A stretch of 64,000 nucleotides of DNA, from NCBI GenBank assembly GCA_947497455.1, contig CANMGU010000002.1, forward strand, positions 74,501 through 138,500, written 5' to 3'. Positions 35,472-43,886 of this stretch are shown here, in pieces. The DNA is from an uncultured Sphingomonadaceae bacterium. Lineage in GTDB: Bacteria; Pseudomonadota; Alphaproteobacteria; Sphingomonadales; Sphingomonadaceae. The position numbers and the translations under genes were made by a program. A model generated the notes under the pieces. It was given only the letters and a program-made list of their open reading frames with translations. It had not been told where the DNA came from and did not search any database. Positions within the stretch are counted from its first letter, which is position 1; every line of letters begins with the position of its first letter.

Positions 35472-35494
35472 AGGGGCCGGAATAACCGGCCCCT
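35472..35494 (-). terminator. Intrinsic terminator of TonB receptor A
   Basis: AGGGGCCGG (35472-35480) pairs with CCGGCCCCT (35486-35494) around AATAA. On the minus strand a run of T follows. It is homologous in sequence and position to the terminator behind receptor B at 38326-38345, with the same GACGAAATGCCC sequence next to it. Confidence 0.9.
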
Positions 35495-35531
35495 CCTTGT
35501 GGTGACGAAATGCCCCCAAACTGTTTAAATC

Positions 35532-38033
35532 TTAGAATGCACCGCGAAGGGTCAAACCAAATGTCCGTGGCTCTTGCGGGAAAGCAGAGCGTGATCCGCC
35601 GCGCAGCACAGTGTTAAAGGTAACACCGCGAGTGGTCTCATTGGTCAGGTTCTGAACCCAGGCTTCAATGCCCCAGCTATCATCCTGACTTCCGATACCC
35701 GCGCGCAGGTTGATTTTGACGTTGCCATCCTGAACATCAAATGGAACCGGCGTCCGCGTTGTAAGATCCGATGGATCAAACGCTTGCGTGGACGTCCGAC
35801 GGTCGCTTTCGAAACGTACCTGACCGTTCAGGAAGAAATCGAGACTGTCGCCAAGATCACGCTCATAGGTTGCACCGGTAATGGCAACAATCTGAGGCGC
35901 GTTGGTCAGCGAGTTTCCGCAAAGTGAAAGCACGTTGTTTGACGTTTGCGTTCCCGCACAATCGCTCGGATAATTTGCATCCGTGTAGGTTACACCAGCA
36001 TTGACTGTGAGATAATCGTCAGGACGGATAACAGCTTCGATTTCCACACCTTGCGTTTCTGCTTTTGGTACGTTGAACGTTTGGAACTGAGCGCCGGTAA
36101 ACTCCAGAACCTGGAAGTTCGAGAATTCCTGATAGAAAGCTGCCACATTCAAGGTGATAGCATTATCAAGGAACTTACTTTTCAGACCAATTTCATAAGC
36201 ATCAACTTCTTCGGACAGGAAGCTAGGATCAGCGCCGTTAACTGCTGCCGTAGAATCTAGGTTGAAGCCGCCTGACTTATAACCATGCGTAAAGCTGGCA
36301 TAAATGTTGATCGGATCGGCGAACTCGTAAGATGCCTTGATCGTGTAGATCAACTCACTGTCACTGAAATCTTCCGAATAGGTCCGCGGCAGAGGAAGAC
36401 CGTTACCTGGTGCGGTTGCCGATCCTGGCAAATCAGCTGGAGCAACGAAGGCGAAACAACCCAGTCCGAACAGGCCACCACGCAATGCAGCAGTAGCCGG
36501 TGATGCAGGCGGTATTGGAGCAGCACCTGCAGGTGTTACACCACCAAGATTGCTGACAATCGCTGGGCACACTCCATTATTGGATGCAGGCTGACTGAAG
36601 CTACCAGTCTTGCTTTCATCGGAATAGCGTAGACCAACGGTGAAATCCAAACTGTCGGTAATCTCAAGCGTGTTATGCGTGAAAAAAGAGAAGCTTTCAC
36701 TATCTTGCGCATAAGCATTCGTTGCCGTCACCGTGGCTGGGCTCACGCCAGAGAATAGTGCCAGCGGTGCTGGTCCTACCGCGCCGCCGAAGATAGCACC
36801 AACCAGCGCATCATAGTCAGCACCCAACGAGAAGTCAGTCTGTTGCCGGATTTCTTCGTCGGAATAATAAGCGCCAACCAACCAATTCAAACGACCATCG
36901 AACAATTCACCCTGGAACCGCAATTCATGTGTCATCGTGGTGATTTCGGTATTCAGACGATCCACGTCGAATACACTCAAACCGGAAAAGTCAGAGTCAT
37001 AGGATTCGACAGATTCAAAATCACGATAAGAACCAATGTAGATTACGTCTGCATTATCACCGAGCGGGAATTCCACCTCAGCGCTGATGCCCCATTGATC
37101 TACGTCCGCTTCTGGCAAGAAGCTCTGGGTTGAGATCCGATCATCCAATGCCTGTTCAGCCGCGGTCTGATCAAATGGCGTCGTAGCAACATTGGGCGCA
37201 GCCATTCCGCCAATCGCAAGCGGAGAAGCCAATAGCTCAACTGCACCACAACAGCTGGATGTGCTCTTAGAATAGTCACCGATCAGACGAACGGTCAAAC
37301 CGCTATCGCCTTCATAACCAATCTGGCCACGAATGAGATACTGATCGATGTCATTGGTATCGCCAATGTCATTGCCCGCGCCGTCGACCACATCGATATA
37401 ACCATCACGCTGGCGATAAGCACCGGTCAGACGAACAGCCAATGTATCTTCGACAATTGGCGCGTTAACCGCACCTTGCACGCTAATCAGATCATAGTTG
37501 CCGTAACTTGCATTAACAAACCCACCAAATTCAGAAACGTCAGGACGCTTGTTGGTAATGTTCAAAGCACCAGCAGAGGTGTTCCGTCCAAACAACGTAC
37601 CTTGTGGTCCGCGCAGAACTTCAACCCGCTCAACGTCAACAAATTCCGAAAGCGCAACGCCTGGACGAGACTGATAAACACCATCGACGAAAATACCGAC
37701 GGCCGACTCAAAGCCAATATTGTTAGAAGTCGTGCCGACACCGCGGATACGCAAAACCACCGACCCGGATGCGATCTGAGCATTGGAGGTTGAGAAGCTG
37801 GGCGAAACACTGCCGATATTCTGCACGTTGACAACGCCTTGTTGCTCTAGCTGAACCGGGCTGACCGCGGTCACAGCGAGCGGAATATCTTGAACATCTT
37901 GTGCGCGCCGCGTCGCGGTCACGATGATGACATTGTCATCAAACTCTTCAGCACCGGTATCCTGTGCGTAGGCAGGAACTGTCATAGCGCTGGTACACAG
38001 GGCTGCCATAAGGACGCGATTCAAGCTTTTCAT
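35532..38033 (-). CDS. TonB-dependent outer-membrane receptor A (tandem paralogue)
   Basis: Receptor of 833 residues from the ATG at 38033. Signal peptide MKSLNRVLMAALC...PAYAQ; TonB-box area VIIVTATRRAQDVQDIPLAV at about residues 37-56. The plug contains VEVLRGPQGTLFGRNTSAGAL, typical of the large TonB receptor class that handles diverse non-siderophore compounds. The barrel ends in F. It is very similar to receptor B along its whole length, including a vicinal cysteine pair in KSTSSCCGAVELL. The most divergent parts are extracellular loops, such as the Ala/Pro-rich loop at 36430-36560, where substrate specificity would be set. It has its own promoter and terminator. Confidence 0.95.
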   Translation of the reverse strand: MKSLNRVLMAALCTSAMTVPAYAQDTGAEEFDDNVIIVTATRRAQDVQDIPLAVTAVSPVQLEQQGVVNVQNIGSVSPSFSTSNAQIASGSVVLRIRGVGTTSNNIGFESAVGIFVDGVYQSRPGVALSEFVDVERVEVLRGPQGTLFGRNTSAGALNITNKRPDVSEFGGFVNASYGNYDLISVQGAVNAPIVEDTLAVRLTGAYRQRDGYIDVVDGAGNDIGDTNDIDQYLIRGQIGYEGDSGLTVRLIGDYSKSTSSCCGAVELLASPLAIGGMAAPNVATTPFDQTAAEQALDDRISTQSFLPEADVDQWGISAEVEFPLGDNADVIYIGSYRDFESVESYDSDFSGLSVFDVDRLNTEITTMTHELRFQGELFDGRLNWLVGAYYSDEEIRQQTDFSLGADYDALVGAIFGGAVGPAPLALFSGVSPATVTATNAYAQDSESFSFFTHNTLEITDSLDFTVGLRYSDESKTGSFSQPASNNGVCPAIVSNLGGVTPAGAAPIPPASPATAALRGGLFGLGCFAFVAPADLPGSATAPGNGLPLPRTYSEDFSDSELIYTIKASYEFADPINIYASFTHGYKSGGFNLDSTAAVNGADPSFLSEEVDAYEIGLKSKFLDNAITLNVAAFYQEFSNFQVLEFTGAQFQTFNVPKAETQGVEIEAVIRPDDYLTVNAGVTYTDANYPSDCAGTQTSNNVLSLCGNSLTNAPQIVAITGATYERDLGDSLDFFLNGQVRFESDRRTSTQAFDPSDLTTRTPVPFDVQDGNVKINLRAGIGSQDDSWGIEAWVQNLTNETTRGVTFNTVLRGGSRSAFPQEPRTFGLTLRGAF

Positions 38034-38127
38034 AATCATTCTCTCCCGTTGAACTTCACCACCACTTGCCAGTTTGTCCCATTGATTTGGGGAAGGACAA
38101 TGATCTTATCATGGCGGTTTCGAACCT

Positions 38128-38157
38128 ATAGGTCGTGCAGTTAAGCCGCTAAATCAA
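38128..38157 (-). promoter_or_regulatory. Promoter-like element of TonB receptor A
   Basis: On the minus strand TTGATT (38157-38152) is followed after exactly 17 bases by GACCTAT (38134-38128), about 95 bases upstream of the start codon. The same pair with the same spacing and nearly the same distance precedes receptor B. Interpreted as a -35 element and -10 region preserved through the duplication. Confidence 0.5.
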
Positions 38158-38325
38158 GCGGATATACACATGTTTGTGTAGAATATGCCGGGCCGTGGTA
38201 AAAATGATACAATGAAAACCACAAGGGTTTTGGCGATAATCGATAGATCAAACCACAATCTGTTGTATATTTGATGCTATCGGCATACCACCCAGCGAGC
38301 GTCAGCCTACAGGTGGTAAAAAAAA

Positions 38326-38345
38326 GGGGCCGGAAAACCAGCCCC
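38326..38345 (-). terminator. Intrinsic terminator of TonB receptor B
   Basis: GGGGCCGG (38326-38333) pairs with CCAGCCCC (38338-38345) with one G-U pair and an AAAA loop. On the minus strand a run of eight T follows. Homologous to the terminator of receptor A. Confidence 0.88.
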
Positions 38346-38386
38346 CGGTTCATGCTGACGAAATGCCCGCTAAAGCCCCATGAATC

Positions 38387-40858
38387 TTAAAATTTTCCGC
38401 GGAGCGTTACCCCAAATGTTCTTGGTTCTTGCAAGTAAGCCGAGCGTGAACCAGATCGCAATACGGTGTTAAAGGTAACTCCGCGGGTTACCTCGTTGGT
38501 TAGATTATTGACCCAGGCTTCGATACCCCAGCTATCATCCTGACTACCAATCCCTGCGCGCAGGTTGATCTTGGCATTGCCATCCTGAATATCAAACGGC
38601 AGCGGCGTCTGGTCCGTCAGATCGGTCGAATCCGACGGCTGTGTCGAAGTCCGGCGATCACTTTCCATACGGATTTGACCGTTGAGAAAAAAGTCGAGAT
38701 TATTGCCAAGATCATTCTCATAAGTCGCCCCCGCAATGGCCACGATGTCCGGCGCGTTGGTAAGGGAGGCACCGCAGAGGTTTAACACCTGCAGATCGGT
38801 GAGATCGCCTGCGCAGTCACTGGGATATCTCGCATCGGTATACGTCAAACCCGCATTTAAGGTGAAATTGTCATCCGGGCGAACGACCGTCTCGATTTCC
38901 ACTCCTGTAGTTTTCGCCTTTGGCACGTTGAACGTCTGGAACTGCGCCCCGGTAAACTCAAGAATTTGGAAGTTCGTGAATTCTTCGTGAAAACCAGCAA
39001 TGTTCAGAGTAACCCGATTGTCGAGAAGCTTGGCCTTCAGGCCCACTTCATACGCATCCACTTCTTCCGAATCAAAACGGGGATCCGCACCACCAGCCGC
39101 AGCGGTTGAGTCGAGATTAAACCCACCCGATTTATAGCCATGGGTGAAGCTGGCATAGATATTGACCGGAGCCGCAAACTCATAGGCTATCTTGCCGGTA
39201 TAGATAAGCTCGCTGTCGTTAAATTCACCATCAAATGGCCGCGGTAAAAAGGCGAAAGGAATCTCCGTATCCGTGACGTCCGATCCGTTGGCTGGTGCAA
39301 GAAATGCAAAGCAACCCAGAGAAACGACTGCGGGCGGAACAACCGCTGGGTTGGCTTGAAAAGCGGCACGGATATTTGTGCATAGCGGATTGTTGCTCGC
39401 GGTTTGTTCAAATCCTCCATCCTTGCTTTCATCAGAGTAACGCAGACCAACCGTCAGTTTCAAACCATCGACAACTTCCAGCGTGTTGTGAGTGAACAGG
39501 GACCAGCTTTTGCTGCTTTGCGAATAGCTATTGGTTGCGGTGACCACCGATGGGTCGATCCCGCCTGACAATTGTTCCAACGGATTAGCACCCAAGGCTC
39601 CACCCAGAAGCGCGCCGACGAGAGCGTCGTAATCCGTCCCTAACGAAAAATCGACATCCTGCTGAATATCTTCATCAGAATAATAGCCGCCCACCAGCCA
39701 ACTCAGCGCACCGTCAAATGCTTCACCTTGCACTCTCAGTTCATGAGTCATTGTGTCGATACTGGCCCGGGCGCGATCCACATCGAATATATCGAGCGCA
39801 GTAAAATCGGAATCATAGGATTCCCGGCTATCAAACTGGCGATAGGAGCCAATATAAATAATGTCAGTACTGTCGCTGATAGGGAATTCAATCTCTCCCG
39901 TTACGCCCCATTGCTCGATGTTACCACGTGGGGCGAAATTGGCCGAGGCTATGCGATCATCAGCGGCTTCCTGTCCGGTATTGGGCTGAAATTGACCACC
40001 TCGCGGACCGAGACCGACAGCTTCAAACACACCACCTGTCTCAAGAGGCGAAGCCAACAATTCCACCGCTGAACAGCAATTGGCCGTACTTTTCGAAAAA
40101 TCGGCAATCAGCCTTACCGTCAGACCGCTATCGCCTTCATAGCCAAGCTGACCGCGAACAAGATATTGGTCAAGCTCATTGGATTCGCCGATCTTGCCGG
40201 TTTCATCAACCACATCGATAAAGCCATCCCGCTTCCGATAGGCGCCAGTTAGACGCACTGCCAATGTATCTTGAACGATCGGGACATTGATCGCGCCTTG
40301 CACGTTCATCAGATCATAATTCCCGTAGGTCGCATTTACAAAACCGCCAAATTCGCTGACATTCGGTCGGACATTGGTGATGGTCAATGCACCAGCAGAG
40401 GTATTGCGACCGAATAATGTCCCTTGCGGACCACGCAAAACTTCGACGCGTTCTACGTCAACAAATTCGGAAAGAGCAACCCCGGGGCGAGACTGATAGA
40501 CGCCGTCGACGAAGATACCGACCGCGCTTTCAAATCCGATATTGTTGGACGTCGTACCAACGCCCCTGATCTGCAGCACGACTGTGCCCGATGCGGCCTG
40601 TGCATTCGAGGTTGAGAAACTCGGCGAGACCTGCGTGATATCCTGAACATTCACCACGCCTTGCCGATCCAGTTGTACGGGACTGACAGCAGTCACGGCC
40701 AGAGGAATATCCTGAACATCCTGGGCCCGGCGGGTCGCGGTCACAATGATAATATTGTCATCTGCTATTTCTTCAGCGCTTTGATCCTGTGCGTAAACGG
40801 GGGTGGCGATGGCCGTGCTGCAAAGGGCCGCCAAGAGGACGCGATTTAAGCTCTTCAT
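38387..40858 (-). CDS. TonB-dependent outer-membrane receptor B (tandem paralogue)
   Basis: Receptor of 823 residues, closely similar to receptor A at 35532. Signal peptide MKSLNRVLLAALC...PVYAQ; TonB-box region IIIVTATRRAQDVQDIPLAV; plug with VEVLRGPQGTLFGRNTSAGALTI; vicinal cysteines in STANCCSAVELL; barrel ending in TLRGKF. It lacks the long Ala/Pro-rich insertion of receptor A. It is divergent from the DUF3604 operon across 271 bases, so this copy is the one likely to share regulation with that operon. GGAGAGAATCACT before the ATG provides the ribosome-binding site, as in receptor A. Confidence 0.95.
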   Translation of the reverse strand: MKSLNRVLLAALCSTAIATPVYAQDQSAEEIADDNIIIVTATRRAQDVQDIPLAVTAVSPVQLDRQGVVNVQDITQVSPSFSTSNAQAASGTVVLQIRGVGTTSNNIGFESAVGIFVDGVYQSRPGVALSEFVDVERVEVLRGPQGTLFGRNTSAGALTITNVRPNVSEFGGFVNATYGNYDLMNVQGAINVPIVQDTLAVRLTGAYRKRDGFIDVVDETGKIGESNELDQYLVRGQLGYEGDSGLTVRLIADFSKSTANCCSAVELLASPLETGGVFEAVGLGPRGGQFQPNTGQEAADDRIASANFAPRGNIEQWGVTGEIEFPISDSTDIIYIGSYRQFDSRESYDSDFTALDIFDVDRARASIDTMTHELRVQGEAFDGALSWLVGGYYSDEDIQQDVDFSLGTDYDALVGALLGGALGANPLEQLSGGIDPSVVTATNSYSQSSKSWSLFTHNTLEVVDGLKLTVGLRYSDESKDGGFEQTASNNPLCTNIRAAFQANPAVVPPAVVSLGCFAFLAPANGSDVTDTEIPFAFLPRPFDGEFNDSELIYTGKIAYEFAAPVNIYASFTHGYKSGGFNLDSTAAAGGADPRFDSEEVDAYEVGLKAKLLDNRVTLNIAGFHEEFTNFQILEFTGAQFQTFNVPKAKTTGVEIETVVRPDDNFTLNAGLTYTDARYPSDCAGDLTDLQVLNLCGASLTNAPDIVAIAGATYENDLGNNLDFFLNGQIRMESDRRTSTQPSDSTDLTDQTPLPFDIQDGNAKINLRAGIGSQDDSWGIEAWVNNLTNEVTRGVTFNTVLRSGSRSAYLQEPRTFGVTLRGKF

Positions 40859-40880
40859 AGTGATTCTCTCCAGTTGATCG

Positions 40881-40942
40881 TAACCGCGGCATAGCCATCA
40901 TCGTGGGGTGGAGTGGGGGATGGACTTAATCTGCCGCGGTTA
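40881..40942 (-). repeat. 11-bp inverted repeat in the leader of TonB receptor B
   Basis: TAACCGCGGCA (40881-40891) is exactly mirrored by TGCCGCGGTTA (40932-40942), 40 bases apart, between the promoter-like element and the start codon of receptor B. The transcript leader could fold into a long hairpin, or the arms could be two sites for a regulator. Receptor A does not have this pair. Confidence 0.6.
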
Positions 40943-40949
40943 CGCTTGC

Positions 40950-40979
40950 ATAAGTCATTTAATCAGGTCATTAAATCAA
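40950..40979 (-). promoter_or_regulatory. Promoter-like element of TonB receptor B with internal dyad
   Basis: On the minus strand TTGATT (40979-40974) is separated by 17 bases from GACTTAT (40956-40950), as in receptor A. The spacer contains the dyad ATTTAAT-N6-ATTAAAT (40957-40976), absent from the receptor A promoter, a plausible operator site. Transcription would start about 85-90 bases before the ATG. Confidence 0.5.
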
Positions 40980-41129
40980 CCGAAGAAGAAGAATTTGCAG
41001 TCGAATAAAATGTCTTGTGATAATAGGGAAACAGGCGTTTCCCGTGGATGTAAAGCGGTATGGCGGGGCGCTGTAAAATAAGATATAAAAGCGATGCGCC
41101 CAATCAATAAGGCGTGCAGGAGGGGGAAT

Positions 41130-43043
41130 ATGAAACGCAACTTTTTAGGACTAGCGGCTATTGGCGCGCTGGTGGTGGGTTGCTCTGGCGAGGACAAGAT
41201 GGATAGCCAAAGCGATATAGCATTGGCACCTGGCGAAACGACAGAACAACCCAATCCCGACCGCAATGTCTATTTTGGTGACTTGCATATTCATACCCGC
41301 AACAGCTTTGACGCCTATATTTTCAACGTCCGGACGACGCCAGAGGATGCCTATAAGTTCGGTATGGGTGAAGGCATAACGCATCCGTCTGGCTATGACC
41401 TGAAACTCGAAGGACCGGCGCTGGATTTCATGGCGGTTACCGATCATGCGGCCTATTTGGGCCATCTGCCGGCGATGGATACCGAAGGCACTGACATTTC
41501 CAAGCTCGATATGGCGAAGGACATGTTCAGCGCTGATCCGGACAAGATTATCGCAGCATTCCAGTTGATCGGCGGCGCTGTGCGCGATGGCCGCAAGATG
41601 GACGGGGTCTATGATCCGAAAATCGTTGGCGATGTCTGGAAAGCAACGGTTGCTGCGGCCGACAAATATTACAAACCGGGCAAATTTACGACCTTCTCCG
41701 CCTATGAATATACCGCGACGCGGGTGACACAGGGTGAAGGTGGCGGATTTGCGGGCGGCAATCTGCATCGCAATGTCGTGTTTCGCGGATCAGCCCCTGA
41801 CATGCCCTTTGGCACGCTGGAGTCCAGCAATCCCGAAGATTTGTGGACATGGATGGACGAACAGCGCGCAGCCGGGATCGATGGGCTTTCAATTCCGCAT
41901 AACAGCAACGTGTCGGATGGCGAGATGTTCAAGCTGGAAACCTATAATGGCCAACCACTGACCAAGGCCTATGCCGATCAGAGGATACGCAACGAACCCA
42001 TTGTCGAGATCACACAGGTCAAAGGCACTTCGGAAACCCATCCCTCCCTATCGCCCAATGATGAATGGGCAGATTTCGGAATTTACGAATATCTTCTGTC
42101 GTCGCAGATCAAATCCAAGACAAGCAGCGGCGACTATGTTCGGCAAGCTTATGCCAACGGTCTGATGCTGGAAGATAAAATCGGCAGCAATCCATTTCAA
42201 TTTGGATTGATCGGTTCCACCGACAGCCATGTTGCGGGTGGATCATTTGACGAAAAGAATTTCTGGTCCAAAATCGGTGTCGTCGACGGCACCCCAGAAT
42301 CACGCGGTGCGGTCCCGCCAGGCGGAAACAAAAGCTGGGAAGGCGTGACGGTCGACCCGCGCGCGGCGAGCTGGTTCTCGCGCTGGGGCGCGTCGGGCTA
42401 TGCAGCCGTTTGGGCCGAGGAGAATACTCGCGAGGCGATATTTGATGCGATGCGGCGCAAGGAAACCTATGCGACCACCGGCACCCGGATAAAATTGCGC
42501 TTCTTCGGGGGCTTTGGATTTGATGCCGCAATGTTGGATGATCCCGAAATGGTGTCCAAAGCGTATAAGGATGGAGTCTCCATGGGTGGTGACCTGGTTG
42601 GTGAGGGCGAAGAAGCTCCCGGCTTCATTGTTTGGGCCATGCGCGACGCTATGAGCGCGCCGTTGCAACGCATCCAGATTGTCAAAGTCTGGACCGATGG
42701 CGGTAAGACCAATGAAAAGCTGTTCGATGTCGCCTGTTCTGATGGCGGTACAGTGGATTCGGCCACTGCCCGCTGTCCGGACAATGGCGCTAAGGTCAAC
42801 CTGTCTGATTGCTCCATCTCAACGGACAAAGGTGCACCGGAACTTAAGACATTCTGGCGTGACCCGGAACATCAGGCGGGGCAACGTGCCTCCTATTATG
42901 TCAGGGTGCTGGAAAATCCGGTATGCCGCTGGTCAACATGGGATGCCATTCGCGCGGGTGTGCCGCCTAATCCAGCTTTGCAAAAAACGATACAGGAACG
43001 CGCTTGGTCTTCGCCCATTTGGTATGTGCCGACCAAGGCCTGA
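41130..43043 (+). CDS. DUF3604 lipoprotein, PHP-like metal-dependent hydrolase candidate
   Basis: Protein of 637 residues from the ATG at 41130, chosen because AGGAGGGGG lies just before it and the signal peptide starts there. Lipobox LVVGC with cysteine 18. Metal-ligand-like motifs of the PHP/amidohydrolase kind appear in order: H53-I-H55 in GDLHIHT, VTDHAAYLG near residue 107, SIPHNSN near 254, and GSTDSHVAGG near 364. The C-terminal part holds several cysteines likely to form disulfides. DUF3604 has no established activity that I know of; hydrolysis of a phospho- or other ester in the periplasm is inferred from the motifs. First gene of a three-gene operon. Confidence 0.9.
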   Translation: MKRNFLGLAAIGALVVGCSGEDKMDSQSDIALAPGETTEQPNPDRNVYFGDLHIHTRNSFDAYIFNVRTTPEDAYKFGMGEGITHPSGYDLKLEGPALDFMAVTDHAAYLGHLPAMDTEGTDISKLDMAKDMFSADPDKIIAAFQLIGGAVRDGRKMDGVYDPKIVGDVWKATVAAADKYYKPGKFTTFSAYEYTATRVTQGEGGGFAGGNLHRNVVFRGSAPDMPFGTLESSNPEDLWTWMDEQRAAGIDGLSIPHNSNVSDGEMFKLETYNGQPLTKAYADQRIRNEPIVEITQVKGTSETHPSLSPNDEWADFGIYEYLLSSQIKSKTSSGDYVRQAYANGLMLEDKIGSNPFQFGLIGSTDSHVAGGSFDEKNFWSKIGVVDGTPESRGAVPPGGNKSWEGVTVDPRAASWFSRWGASGYAAVWAEENTREAIFDAMRRKETYATTGTRIKLRFFGGFGFDAAMLDDPEMVSKAYKDGVSMGGDLVGEGEEAPGFIVWAMRDAMSAPLQRIQIVKVWTDGGKTNEKLFDVACSDGGTVDSATARCPDNGAKVNLSDCSISTDKGAPELKTFWRDPEHQAGQRASYYVRVLENPVCRWSTWDAIRAGVPPNPALQKTIQERAWSSPIWYVPTKA

Positions 43044-43058
43044 ATGACGGGATAATCT

Positions 43059-43886
43059 GTGAGAATATTTCGAGATCCGATCGCGCATTTCGTTCTGATC
43101 GGGCTGGCTCTGGTTGCGATAAATCATCTCTGGTCCAACTATCAGGGTGAGCGAGGCCGTACGATAACAGTGAGCGCCGCCGAGCTTGATAGGCTCAGCG
43201 CGCTATGGGCCAACACCGCTGGTCGCTTGCCCACCGGTGAGGATAGACAACAGATTATCGATCAATATGTGCAGCAAGAGGTTTTGGTTCGCGAGGCCGA
43301 ACGGCTTGGTCTTGGCGATGACGACACCATTATCAAACGCCGTTTGGCGCAGAAAATGGACTTTCTGGTCAGCGATGACAGTAAAGCGATCAATCCAACC
43401 GATGCAGAATTAAAGCTATGGTTTGATACAAATCGCGATAAGTTTGCGGCGCCCGAACGGCGGAGTTTTGTCCACATTTATTTCAGCCCGGAAAAGCATG
43501 GCGACGCGATCGATGCACTCGCCGCTAATACGCTTGGGCGTCTGCAATCGGGCGCTGACTGGAAAGGTCTCGGTGATCCGTTCATCCAGAAACGCAGCTA
43601 CGCGGCGATACCGGAAAGTGAGGTCACCCGATTATTCGGTCCCGATTTTGCTGGCGCGATCTTTAAACTCAAATCCGGTTCATGGAGTCCACCCATCGGC
43701 TCTGCCTTCGGGTTACATCTGGTCCGGATCGAAACCATCGACAACGCTGTTGAGGCGAATTTTGAACCGATCAAAGAGGAGGTTGCTGCCGCCTGGCAGG
43801 AAGATCAGAGCGCCGAAGCCAAGCAGGCGGCATTGAGGGAACTTGTGCGTGGCTATGATGTGGTGATTGAAGGATCTGGCAAGTGA
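43059..43886 (+). CDS. Membrane-anchored parvulin-type peptidyl-prolyl isomerase
   Basis: Protein of 275 residues with a GTG start at 43059, one N-terminal TM helix (about 9-27) and a large periplasmic part. It has a SurA/PpiD-like N-terminal helical domain (QQIIDQYVQQEVLVREAERLGL) and a PpiC rotamase domain from about residue 128 (RSFVHIYFSPEKHG ... IFKLKSGSWSPPIGSAFGLHLVRIE). It probably assists folding of an envelope protein. Its place between the DUF3604 and HupE-like genes, 15 bases and a 4-base overlap respectively, suggests a dedicated chaperone for those or for the TonB receptors. Confidence 0.92.
   Translation: MRIFRDPIAHFVLIGLALVAINHLWSNYQGERGRTITVSAAELDRLSALWANTAGRLPTGEDRQQIIDQYVQQEVLVREAERLGLGDDDTIIKRRLAQKMDFLVSDDSKAINPTDAELKLWFDTNRDKFAAPERRSFVHIYFSPEKHGDAIDALAANTLGRLQSGADWKGLGDPFIQKRSYAAIPESEVTRLFGPDFAGAIFKLKSGSWSPPIGSAFGLHLVRIETIDNAVEANFEPIKEEVAAAWQEDQSAEAKQAALRELVRGYDVVIEGSGK

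Larger units (their letters stand above)
38034..38386. other. Intergenic region between tandem TonB receptors
   Basis: A 353-base gap without a gene. It holds the 5' leader and promoter-like elements of receptor A (38128-38157) and the terminator of receptor B (38326-38345). The sequence between them is AT-rich and shows nothing else that I recognise. Confidence 0.7.
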
